64,000 nucleotides of DNA from Blastocatellia bacterium (GTDB taxonomy: Bacteria; Acidobacteriota; Blastocatellia; Pyrinomonadales; Pyrinomonadaceae), in the NCBI GenBank assembly GCA_003168335.1, contig PMSM01000005.1, forward strand, positions 62,001 through 126,000, read 5' to 3'. Positions 8,861 through 16,433 of this stretch are shown in pieces (within the stretch, counting starts at the first letter, position 1; each line of letters begins with the position of its first letter). The position numbers were made by a program, and so were the translations under genes. The notes under the pieces were generated by a model. The model saw nothing but the letters and a program-made list of their open reading frames with translations, made no database searches and was not told where the DNA came from.

Positions 8861-9228
8861 TAACCTTTGGTTGGGTTCGGAAGATGTAGGAGTCGAACCT
8901 AACGCTGGTATCAGCAGCGTCCGCTATCAGGGTGTAAAGACCTTACGTGGAACCGACCACGGCGACACCTTCCGTATTTTGAAAACTTGGAAGCCTAGAG
9001 CCTCAGAGGGTTCGCGTGAACGATTTGCCCTCTGAGGTTTTTCTGTTTTGCGCCTCACTGAGTCGGCAGCCCAGCAAGACTTTCGCTTCTTACCATTCCA
9101 CTTGTCCCTCCAATGTTCACATTGAAGCACATGCGTCTTGTGTGCTCATTGAAGTAAATAATCAGACGGTTTTCCTGTGTACGCACACAAGAATTACGGT
9201 TGAATTAGCGTAGGGGTACAACAGAAAC
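8861..9228. other. Gene-free segment inside the transposon
   Basis: This 368-base stretch holds no convincing gene. It carries the intrinsic terminator at 9001-9049 closing the rightward operon. A short tRNA-T-arm-like piece near 8886-8925 has no matching acceptor stem. The remaining A/T-rich 9050-9228 could hold 3' sequence of the convergent 292-residue gene. Confidence 0.5.
9001..9049 (+). terminator. Intrinsic terminator of the transposase operon
   Basis: CCTCAGAGGG (9001-9010) pairs perfectly with CCCTCTGAGG (9028-9037), followed by TTTTTCTGTTTT. It lies 140 bases after the RHH gene and ends the rightward transposase transcript. Confidence 0.85.
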
Positions 9229-10107
9229 TTAGTCGGAGTTTTTGTGTAGGTCAGATTCGACTTTCGCGACGATCTCCTCATAACTAACTCCCAAACGCGA
9301 AAGCTTAAGATTAAACGTATTCAATCTGGAGTCTGTCCCTGTTTTGAAATTCCTGCCGCCTTCGCCTAGTGCTTCAGCAACACTGGTCTTGGTAGGTGGT
9401 TTCCCTGCGGCAATCCGTTGCGCCCTATAAGCATCCTCAACTGCGCACGCATACTCGGTGGCGTCTCGTTTGACCTCAAATACGGTCTTGGCTTTGCGCC
9501 CGGGACCGCGTGTAGCTATCACATGTTGCGCGTTGCTTAGCCTCTCTTGAAGGTACTTCCGCCGTCGCTCCCCTGCCCGAAGTGCCGCTTGTTCGACCGT
9601 CTCGCTCATGTCGGTTTTGGCGTGACTAAGCACCTCATCTGGAGAATCGGGTGAGTTTGCAACGGTCATTATTAGCACGCCCTCGGCGATCATCTTGCCG
9701 TCTTCGAAGCCGTCTTCTAGCATTTCCGTAAGCCTAGGGAAGATAGCCCCTACCATGCACAAAGCGGCCACCAGTGACATAGAGCGAATAATCTTATCGC
9801 GGTCTTCACCGGCACAGTCCTTAAGAGATTTTTCGTGGGATTGATTCGTTCGCTTATTGGTCAGAGTGACTTCAAAACCATCAAAAATGAGTTGACTCTC
9901 AGCGATCAATGTTTTGATCGACTCAAGGGGGTCGTAACGACAGCTAAACGAGCCTAACCCTTGCTTGCTTGTGCCAACGAACTCCATAAAAGGATCGCCG
10001 TTTGCTTTTCGTAGCACGCGACAAGCTTGGGGAGCGATTTTGTTGACGTCCGCGACTACTATTGTGAGTATGTCTTCGGCGAGCGCGTGGATCTCCGCGT
10101 CTGTCAT
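9229..10107 (-). CDS. Transposon passenger, unknown 292-aa protein
   Basis: A 292-residue soluble protein convergent with the transposase operon. It is mostly helical. A hydrophobic helix near residue 110 (SLVAALCMVGAIF) is probably buried rather than a membrane span. The C-terminal about 90 residues (from FEVKRDATEYACAV on) are basic, and PTKTSVAEALGEGG looks like a helix-turn-helix. I do not recognise a family. A DNA-binding or host-interaction role is possible. The region upstream of its start holds a long inverted repeat, which hints at a structured 5' leader. Confidence 0.65.
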   Translation of the reverse strand: MTDAEIHALAEDILTIVVADVNKIAPQACRVLRKANGDPFMEFVGTSKQGLGSFSCRYDPLESIKTLIAESQLIFDGFEVTLTNKRTNQSHEKSLKDCAGEDRDKIIRSMSLVAALCMVGAIFPRLTEMLEDGFEDGKMIAEGVLIMTVANSPDSPDEVLSHAKTDMSETVEQAALRAGERRRKYLQERLSNAQHVIATRGPGRKAKTVFEVKRDATEYACAVEDAYRAQRIAAGKPPTKTSVAEALGEGGRNFKTGTDSRLNTFNLKLSRLGVSYEEIVAKVESDLHKNSD

Positions 10108-10144
10108 AATTGGCTTTCCTGTTAGCCCGTCCTGAAAAAGTAAT

Positions 10145-10226
10145 CGGCTCGCCTGATGCGTTCAGGAATGCGCGTCTTGTCCTCTGGGTCTATCTGGCCG
10201 GACAGACTAAGAGTTAAGGCGAGCCG
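10145..10226. promoter_or_regulatory. Long inverted repeat upstream of the 292-aa passenger gene
   Basis: CGGCTCGCCT (10145-10154) and AGGCGAGCCG (10217-10226) are perfectly complementary, with a 62-base loop that itself holds a small hairpin (cctgatgcgttcagg). It lies 38 bases upstream of the gene start at 10107. It could be a structured mRNA leader or a transposase/regulator binding region near the right end. Confidence 0.5.
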
Positions 10227-10286
10227 AAATTGAATGTTAGGATTGTAACTCAGGACAAGCACCGTGCCACAATAGTGACCGTTGCT

Positions 10287-10306
10287 TTTCAAATTAGGAC
10301 ACTACC
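10287..10306 (-). repeat. Right terminal inverted repeat (IRR)
   Basis: The exact complement of the left repeat at 6836-6855, followed directly by the second copy of the 9-bp target duplication GGCTCGCTC (10307-10315). Confidence 0.95.
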
Positions 10307-10446
10307 GGCTCGCTCTGTTCGTCTTAGGAACGGAGCATTCGGGTTGCGAACAGCCTTCGATTTTGAATGGCCGGGATAAGTTCGACGATGTTGGCCTTGG
10401 GTTGCGCGGGATGATAAACTCGTCAGGCGTACTGAGCCTTCGATTC

Positions 10447-12087
10447 ATGCTAACAGCAGACATAATTTTGCAGGGGCGCTACCGGATCGTTCGCCAGCTC
10501 GGCCAGGGTGGCATGGGGGCCGTGTATGAAGCGGTGGACGAGCGTCTCGACACGGTAGTGGCGTTGAAAGAGACGCTTTTTTCTGACGAGAAACTACGCA
10601 AGCAATTCGAGCGAGAAGCACGTTTGCTCGCGCGCATGCACCACCCCGCTCTGCCGCGCGTGAGCGATCATTTTAATGAAGCTGACGGGCAGTTTCTGGT
10701 GATGCAATACATTGCCGGCGAGGATCTCTCCGTTATGCTCACGCAAAAGAACGGTCCTTTTCCGCAGGAGGAAGTGCTGGTCTGGGCGGATCAACTCTGC
10801 GACGCTCTCGACTATCTGCATACGCAAGATCCGCAAATCATTCACCGCGATATTAAGCCGCAGAATCTCAAGCTGACCACGCGTGGACAGATTGTGCTGC
10901 TCGATTTTGGACTGGCAAAAGGTTCGGTGGGGCAGATGTCAGTCGTGACCACCTCGGCCAGCATCTTCGGCTACACGCCGAACTATGCGCCGCTCGAGCA
11001 GGTCCAGGGTTTGGGGACCGACCCGCGCAGCGACATCTATGCACTCGCCGCCACGCTCTTCCATTTAATGACCAACGTTAAGCCGCCGGACGCGCTTAGT
11101 CGGGCCTCGGCGATCGTCAACGGTCTACCCGATCCATTGCCTGAGGCGAACCATGTCACGACGCAAGTGAGCAGTGCGGTGGCCGCGGTGCTCAGCAAAG
11201 GGATGTCGCAGAAACGCGATGACCGCTTTGCGTCCGCGAATGCGATGCGCGAGGCTTTGCGGATCGCTGCTGTACGGCCGCTCGGCGAAGCGGCAACGGT
11301 TTTGATTGCGGGAGCGGCTGGCCAGGCAGATGCCGGCACGGTGGCGTCCGACCGCGGCACCAAACTCACGGGTGATCAAACAAGTCCATTGGGAAGTGAA
11401 GCCCAAACTTTGGTGGGCGCGGATGCGACCAATGTCCGGAAACCAACTTTAGCAAGCGAGACCGCGACTCTGGTTCAATCCCCATCGCGGGGAAAGACTT
11501 CGCGCGCGTGGTTGGGAGCATTGCTGCTGTTGGTCCTGCTCGCTGGAGGCGCCGGCGGATTTTACGCTTACCGGGCGCGCCGTCAGGCGCAACAGGCTGC
11601 TACGACTCCGGAAAACGCGGCGCAGGCCCCAGATTCGAATCAGCCGGCGAATAGTTCGCAGATCAATTCGGCTCGGGCGGATCCAGCGAAAGCGATTGAA
11701 TCAAAGACCGAAAAGAAAGTTGACAGCAGTCAGCGTACGGCTACCTCAAAACAACCGGTAGAAAAGACTGACACCAGCCAGCCGGCGAAAGAAGGGCCCG
11801 GTAATCCGTCGTCGACTGCGCATGATGCCGAACGAAGTACTGATCGTAGTCCTAATACCGGACCTCAACCGCAAGCTCCGCCGCCTCTCGATCCGGCCCG
11901 CAATGCGCAAGGCCGCCAGCCCGGCCATCCGCCCGGTACCAGCGAAACGCCTTCAGTCAAGCAATTGCCAAACGGCGGTCGAATGGTGACCCAGCCTGAC
12001 GGCACGCGCATAGTGACCGGCCCTAAGGGTAAGGTAACAGTGATTCCTCCGGGTCAAAAACGTCAGCGGAACCCAAACCGTCCTTGA
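10447..12087 (+). CDS. Membrane-anchored Ser/Thr protein kinase
   Basis: A 546-residue PknB-type kinase. The glycine loop is GQGGMGAVYEA (about residues 19-29), the ATP-binding lysine is K41 in VALKE, the catalytic loop is HRDIKPQN and the metal site is DFGLAK. After the kinase domain (to about residue 275) comes an Ala/Thr-rich linker with repeated ETATLV-like blocks. A transmembrane helix (about 350-372, LGALLLLVLLAGGAGG) leads to a Pro/Asn/Thr-rich extracytoplasmic tail ending in a basic patch. ATG 10447 was chosen because the kinase fold starts nine residues later; the longer frame begins inside the transposon's right repeat. The tail lacks PASTA units, so any sensing role is unknown. Confidence 0.92.
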   Translation: MLTADIILQGRYRIVRQLGQGGMGAVYEAVDERLDTVVALKETLFSDEKLRKQFEREARLLARMHHPALPRVSDHFNEADGQFLVMQYIAGEDLSVMLTQKNGPFPQEEVLVWADQLCDALDYLHTQDPQIIHRDIKPQNLKLTTRGQIVLLDFGLAKGSVGQMSVVTTSASIFGYTPNYAPLEQVQGLGTDPRSDIYALAATLFHLMTNVKPPDALSRASAIVNGLPDPLPEANHVTTQVSSAVAAVLSKGMSQKRDDRFASANAMREALRIAAVRPLGEAATVLIAGAAGQADAGTVASDRGTKLTGDQTSPLGSEAQTLVGADATNVRKPTLASETATLVQSPSRGKTSRAWLGALLLLVLLAGGAGGFYAYRARRQAQQAATTPENAAQAPDSNQPANSSQINSARADPAKAIESKTEKKVDSSQRTATSKQPVEKTDTSQPAKEGPGNPSSTAHDAERSTDRSPNTGPQPQAPPPLDPARNAQGRQPGHPPGTSETPSVKQLPNGGRMVTQPDGTRIVTGPKGKVTVIPPGQKRQRNPNRP

Positions 12088-12176
12088 AAGCCCGCGTCGG
12101 GCTAATAACGAATTCGATGCTGATGTTGTCGCGTAAGAGTTTGCCTCACCGATCACAAAGCTTTAAGGAGTTGAAG

Positions 12177-13772
12177 ATGAATAGAAGAGTTGCGCTTCGC
12201 ATAGTGCCGGCGTTCGTGCTCGGCATCATGCTCTCAGTTTTTGCTTTTTCTCTGGTCCAGGCGAGCGGTGGGAAAGAACCGGCGCCGCCTCCGGCGATTC
12301 GCATGACGCCTCCGGCGCCCGTCTTTGAAGAGGCGAAGCGTCTGGATGAACTGGCCGCCCGGCGCAAGCACGTCGCGGAAGCGATCGGACCAAAGGCCGT
12401 GCTGGTACTGTTCAGCGGCGAGCCGCGGGTCTACGCGAACGATGTCGATTATCAGTTTCGCCAGGAGAACAATCTTTTCTATCTTACTAACCTGAATCAG
12501 AAGCTCGCGACCCTGGTGCTGCTGCCGGGCAACAGCGTGACGCCTGAAATTCTTTTTCTGCCCCGACGGAGTCCCGGCGCCGAGACCTGGACCGGCCACA
12601 TGTACAGCCCTCAGGAGGCGGCGCAACTTTCTGGCATAAAGGAAATCTGGGAAGCAAACGAGTTCGGCCCGTTTGTGAGCGCTTTGGCTAAGCACGACGC
12701 TTATCGTCCCAAGCCCGAGAACATTCTGCTTTCGTCCGCGCAGACGACGGGAAATGGGAGCGGCTCTGACACTTTGTTTGGCGCGGCAGGTAAGAATGAA
12801 GCCGCGTTGTACCTGCTCGCGTTTCCCCGCGAAGGCGAGAGTCCCGAATATCGCCAGGAGCAGCGATTCGCGGCTGCCTGGACCAAAGAGTCGGGCTTCG
12901 CGATTCAGAACGCTTCACCGATCTTTAGCCAGATGCGCCTGCGAAAGTCGCCGATGGAACTTGAGCTGATGCAGCACGCGATCGACATCAGCATCGAAGC
13001 CCATCAACGTGCCGAAGCCTTTGCGTCGCAAGCTAAATGGGAATACGAGGTGGATGCGCAGGTGGCTTACACCTTCAAACTACGCAATGCCGACAACTGG
13101 GGTTATCCGGACATCGTCGGTTGCGGGCCCAACGCTACGACTTTGCATTACGAAGAATCTCAGGGGCCGGTGCAGACAGGTCAACTAATGTTAATGGACG
13201 TCGGCGCCGAGTACGATCATTATTCCGCCGATGTGACGCGGACGTTTCCGGTCAGCGGGAAGTTTAGTAAAGAGCAGGCCGAGATTTACCAGATTGTTTA
13301 CGACGCGCAGGAAGCTGCGGCGAAGGCTTCGAAACCGGGAGCGAGCCTGTTAACTGCACACAACGCGTCTCTGGAAGTAATCAAGGATGGATTGTTGAAG
13401 CTCGGCTTGATCACTGATCGCGATTCCGAACAATACCGGACTTGGTTCATGCACGGCAACGGTCACTGGCTCGGAATGAACGTGCATGACGTTGGCGGCG
13501 GCGCGCGGTTCGAGCCAGGCATGACCTTCACGAATGAACCCGGCATCTACGTTCGCGTCGACGCGCTGGATAACCTGCCCAGGAATCCCGCAAACGAAAA
13601 ATTCATCGCCGCGATTAGACCGGCGTTCGAGAAGTACAAAGGCATCGGCGTGCGCATCGAAGACGACATGGTGATCACACCTGAGGGCGTACGCTGGATG
13701 ACTGCGGCGTTGCCGCGCAGCATCGCCGACATCGAAGCGTTTATCGCGAAGGCCAGGCGTGATATGCGCTAG
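12177..13772 (+). CDS. Secreted Xaa-Pro aminopeptidase (M24B)
   Basis: A 531-residue metallopeptidase of the aminopeptidase P family, which removes an N-terminal residue preceding proline. A signal peptide occupies about residues 1-26 (VPAFVLGIMLSVFAFSLVQA). The N-terminal creatinase-like domain is followed by the pita-bread catalytic domain with metal ligands in MDVGAEYDHYSADVTR (two Asp), HGNGHWLGMNVHD (His), NEPGIYV (Glu) and RIEDDMVIT (Glu). Start ATG 12177 has aaggag six bases upstream. It follows the kinase gene by 90 bases on the same strand and may be co-transcribed. The product is probably periplasmic. Confidence 0.93.
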   Translation: MNRRVALRIVPAFVLGIMLSVFAFSLVQASGGKEPAPPPAIRMTPPAPVFEEAKRLDELAARRKHVAEAIGPKAVLVLFSGEPRVYANDVDYQFRQENNLFYLTNLNQKLATLVLLPGNSVTPEILFLPRRSPGAETWTGHMYSPQEAAQLSGIKEIWEANEFGPFVSALAKHDAYRPKPENILLSSAQTTGNGSGSDTLFGAAGKNEAALYLLAFPREGESPEYRQEQRFAAAWTKESGFAIQNASPIFSQMRLRKSPMELELMQHAIDISIEAHQRAEAFASQAKWEYEVDAQVAYTFKLRNADNWGYPDIVGCGPNATTLHYEESQGPVQTGQLMLMDVGAEYDHYSADVTRTFPVSGKFSKEQAEIYQIVYDAQEAAAKASKPGASLLTAHNASLEVIKDGLLKLGLITDRDSEQYRTWFMHGNGHWLGMNVHDVGGGARFEPGMTFTNEPGIYVRVDALDNLPRNPANEKFIAAIRPAFEKYKGIGVRIEDDMVITPEGVRWMTAALPRSIADIEAFIAKARRDMR

Positions 13773-13842
13773 TCCTTGGTTAGATTATTTCCTCGAGCGA
13801 TACGTTCACACACAACTCCCCACAACAGAGAGAGAGCACGAC

Positions 13843-14670
13843 ATGGAAGTGACCCATTCCTTGAAAACGCGATGGCTGTATGCCGGTTTCGCGATCTTAT
13901 TTCTGACCTGGTCACCTGGTGCGATAGCGCAGTCGAATCAGCCGCCAGCCGACAACAAATACATTGAAGGCGCGACCCTCTGGCAGCAGACATCCGGTGA
14001 AAGACGCGCGTTGTCATATCAGGCATTCGCGCTGGCGCGCATGATGCTGGATCGCGATCTGAGAATGAAGCGCAATAGAAAACCGCGCGCCGTCATTGTT
14101 GATTTGGACGAGACGATTCTGGACAACAGCCGGTTCGAAGGAATGCTGCTGAAAAATCGAGTCAACTATAACCAGAAGGACTGGACTGAATGGATCGATC
14201 GCGTTGAAGCGACCGCCGTGCCCGGCGCGGTTGAGTTCCTGCGTTATGCGGCGGCGCGGCGCGTGACCGTCTTTTACATCACGAATCGGAATGATATCCA
14301 GAAGGCGGGCACGGCGGCGAACTTGAAGAAGCTTGGTTTTCCGAACGTCAACGATCAGACGTTGCTGGTGCAAACCGATCCGAAGGATTCGAGCAAGGAG
14401 CCGCGCCGGCAAAGCGTCGGCGCACAGTATCGCATCGTGCTGCTGATGGGCGACGACCTCAACGACTTTTCCGACGTTTTTGAGAACAGCAAGACGATCG
14501 ACAGCCGCGCGGCGATTGCGGATCGCTACAGAGAAGAATTCGGCAAGCGCTTTATCATGTTGCCCAACGCGATGTACGGCGACTGGGAGAGTGCGATCTA
14601 TGATTACAATTTCAAACTTACCGAAGCCGAGAAAACGGAGAAGAGAACGAGGCTGCGAAAGGACTATTAA
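13843..14670 (+). CDS. Lipoprotein e(P4)-family acid phosphatase (HAD IIIB)
   Basis: A 275-residue secreted phosphatase of the class C/e(P4) 5'-nucleotidase family. The signal peptide spans about residues 10-29 and ends at AIAQ, without a lipobox cysteine, so it is probably soluble in the periplasm. The HAD signature DLDET (D87, D89) gives the nucleophile and acid. NRND near residue 145 and MGDDLNDF near 205 match motifs II-IV. ATG 13843 follows a purine-rich agagagagcacgac. It lies 70 bases after the aminopeptidase and may be in the same unit. Family members release phosphate from nucleotides such as NMN outside the cytoplasm. Confidence 0.9.
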   Translation: MEVTHSLKTRWLYAGFAILFLTWSPGAIAQSNQPPADNKYIEGATLWQQTSGERRALSYQAFALARMMLDRDLRMKRNRKPRAVIVDLDETILDNSRFEGMLLKNRVNYNQKDWTEWIDRVEATAVPGAVEFLRYAAARRVTVFYITNRNDIQKAGTAANLKKLGFPNVNDQTLLVQTDPKDSSKEPRRQSVGAQYRIVLLMGDDLNDFSDVFENSKTIDSRAAIADRYREEFGKRFIMLPNAMYGDWESAIYDYNFKLTEAEKTEKRTRLRKDY

Positions 14671-14748
14671 CGGGCTTGATAACTGCGCGAGGCTGCACAC
14701 TTAAGACGTTGGTACTCACGCGTGAGGTTGTCGCCACGTAGTGGCGAG

Positions 14749-14876
14749 ATGTTTATAGCAAACATCGACGCATTTGCTTCAAGCTCTGGCAGGAGCGAAA
14801 TAATCTTCCGCCCATAAATGGGCTAATGATAAATAGGGTTGGCTGGTTACTATAAACATTACGTCCCTACGGGACT
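14749..14876. repeat. TGTTTATAG palindromic repeat, copy 1
   Basis: ATGTTTATAG (14749) and CTATAAACAT (14850) close an imperfect palindrome followed by cgtccctacgggact. A second copy with the same ends and the same trailing block lies at 62875-63014. Confidence 0.8.
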
Positions 14877-14878
14877 GG

Positions 14879-15346
14879 CTAAACTAGATCTGCTTCGCCT
14901 ATCGCGGTCGTCCTTTGGACTTCAGCCTCCAACGCCGCGAAGAATCTCGAGGCCATCATTTTCGCCGCTCCCTGGATCATTCGCTGTCCGACTCCGGCAA
15001 TCGTGCCGCCAATCTGGAGTTCGCCGGAGTACTTGATTAGCGTAGCGCCATCATTCTCTTCCAGATCAAAATCGGCTGAGCCTTTCGCGAATCCAACCCC
15101 ACCTTTACCTTCGACCACGATGCGATAGTGCTCGGGCGGACGCATGTCTTCCAGGCGCACCTCGCCTTTGAAAGTGCCTTTGATGGCGCCGACGCCGGCC
15201 TTGAGCATGGCCGCAAATAAATTCTCGCCAATCTTTTCAAGTGCTTCGCATCCGGGGATGCAACGCTGGAGAATTCCTGGATTAGTCAGCGCTGAGTAGA
15301 CTCGATCTCGTGGCGCGTGCAGTTCCTGGGTGCCTTCGATTTTCAT
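14879..15346 (-). CDS. CoxG-like SRPBCC protein
   Basis: A 155-residue protein of the CoxG (CO dehydrogenase subunit G) group of the START/SRPBCC superfamily. The N-terminus MKIEGTQELHAPRDRVYSAL, PGCEALEKIG near residue 32 and the Gly-rich GTIAGVGQRMIQGAAKMMASRFF near 115-137 are typical. It is the last gene of the minus-strand operon coding for a molybdenum hydroxylase. Characterised CoxG proteins tether the enzyme to the membrane or aid its maturation; here that role is inferred. The upstream gap to the medium-subunit gene carries a palindromic repeat. Confidence 0.88.
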   Translation of the reverse strand: MKIEGTQELHAPRDRVYSALTNPGILQRCIPGCEALEKIGENLFAAMLKAGVGAIKGTFKGEVRLEDMRPPEHYRIVVEGKGGVGFAKGSADFDLEENDGATLIKYSGELQIGGTIAGVGQRMIQGAAKMMASRFFAALEAEVQRTTAIGEADLV

Positions 15347-15355
15347 GCCTTAGAC

Positions 15356-15495
15356 GGCTATCCGCAGATTGCGCAGATTACTCAGATAAGAACTCAGACC
15401 GCGGAAGCAGAGGAGTTGTGCCGAAGACCAATGCGACCTGCTCTTTTTCAGATATTGACTGTTTATCTGTGTAGTCTGGGCAATCTGCGGATGTG
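15356..15495. repeat. CAGATTGCGCAGATT palindromic repeat
   Basis: The arms 'ccgcagattgcgcagattactcagat' shape (15362-15387) and its near-complement at 15463-15492 form a long imperfect hairpin between two operon genes. It is the same family as 42428 and 44097. Confidence 0.8.
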
Positions 15496-15496
15496 C

Positions 15497-16360
15497 TTAT
15501 CCCGCTCTTTCCGTTGCAGCCGCTATGGCACGCTTCGTAAACACCTGGGCCAGGTGCCGGCGATAATCTTCGGAAGCAAACAGATCGCCATTGATATCGA
15601 CGCCGTCGGCCGCATGCGCTGCGGCGTTGGCGATCTTCTGCTCATCAAGCGCGCTGCCAGTTAACGCTGACTCAACCGCAAGCGCACGATAGGCTTTCGA
15701 CGAAACTCCCGTGATGCCGATGCTTGCCTTCTCACAGCCACCGTTTCGATCCAGCGTGAGATTGGCCGCGACGCCCACTACGGCAAAGCCGGACGCCGGA
15801 TGATGCATCTTTGCATACGCCTGACCGGTTCGGTCATTCGATTTGTTGATGCGGATCTCGCGCAGAATCTCGCCCGCTTCGAGTGCGGTGGTCATGAGGT
15901 CGACAAAAAAATCATCTGCCTTGACGAGGCGTTCGCCGTTCTTGCTGACAGCGACTAGCTCAGCGTTCAGCGCGATTATCGCCGCCGGCCAGTCACCCGA
16001 AGGATCAGAGTGAGCGACGCTGCCGCCGATTGTTCCCTTGTTGCGAACCTGAACATCGCCGATGTGACCGGCGCACTCAGGCAGCAGCGGACAAATCTTT
16101 TTCAGCAGATCCGATGACTCGATCTGGTAATGCGTCGTCATAGCACCAATTTGAATCTGTCCATGGTCTTCGCGGATGTATGAAAGGTCTTTGATGCGAC
16201 CGATATCGACGAGCAAGGGCGGCATCGCCAGGCGTAGCTTCATCGCTGGGATCAAACTGTGTCCGCCGGCGAGAATCTTGGCGTCTTCGTTTTGCGCCAG
16301 GAGCGCCAAAGCCTCATCGAGCGTGTTGGCGCGAACGTAATCAAATGGTGCTGAGATCAT
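15497..16360 (-). CDS. Molybdenum hydroxylase medium (FAD) subunit, CoxM-like
   Basis: A 287-residue FAD-binding subunit of the xanthine dehydrogenase/CO dehydrogenase family. The two FAD-binding blocks are AGGHSLIPAMKLRL (about residues 31-44) and TIGGSVAHSDPSGDWPA (about 110-126). The C-terminal CO_deh_flav_C domain ends with YRRHLAQVFTKRAI. It passes electrons from the Fe-S subunit to an acceptor. It lies between the large-subunit gene upstream and the CoxG-like gene downstream, all on the minus strand. Confidence 0.92.
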   Translation of the reverse strand: MISAPFDYVRANTLDEALALLAQNEDAKILAGGHSLIPAMKLRLAMPPLLVDIGRIKDLSYIREDHGQIQIGAMTTHYQIESSDLLKKICPLLPECAGHIGDVQVRNKGTIGGSVAHSDPSGDWPAAIIALNAELVAVSKNGERLVKADDFFVDLMTTALEAGEILREIRINKSNDRTGQAYAKMHHPASGFAVVGVAANLTLDRNGGCEKASIGITGVSSKAYRALAVESALTGSALDEQKIANAAAHAADGVDINGDLFASEDYRRHLAQVFTKRAIAAATERAG

Positions 16361-16371
16361 GAGTCCCCCTT

Positions 16372-16431
16372 TTTGGAGTGCGGCGACTAGTCGCCGCTTT
16401 CCAAAGCGCTGACTAGTCAGCGCACTCCAAA
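16372..16431. repeat. GGAGTGCGGCGACT palindromic repeat, copy 1
   Basis: A 60-base palindrome made of two nested hairpins, with arms tttggagtgcggcgact and agtcagcgcactccaaa. It lies between the large- and medium-subunit genes. A longer relative is at 53102-53232. Confidence 0.85.
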
Positions 16432-16433
16432 TG

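Larger units (their letters stand above)
6836..10306. mobile_element. IS1-family transposon with passenger genes
   Basis: The element is bounded by perfect 20-bp terminal inverted repeats beginning GGTAGTGTCC (6836-6855 and 10287-10306). Direct 9-bp copies of GGCTCGCTC lie immediately outside (6827-6835 and 10307-10315). Inside lie one DDE transposase of the IS1 superfamily and five other reading frames. A 9-bp target duplication is usual for IS1-type elements, but 3471 bp is far longer than IS1 itself (about 0.77 kb) and the extra genes are unfamiliar. Identical target copies and perfect ends suggest a recent insertion. It lies between the UPF0182 gene and a Ser/Thr kinase gene and breaks neither. 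Confidence 0.92.

Noticed and set aside
8886-8930. A tRNA-like T arm (minus strand, aggttcgactcct) inside the transposon
   Set aside because: Only a T-arm-like piece is present; there is no acceptor partner, D arm or anticodon arm nearby.
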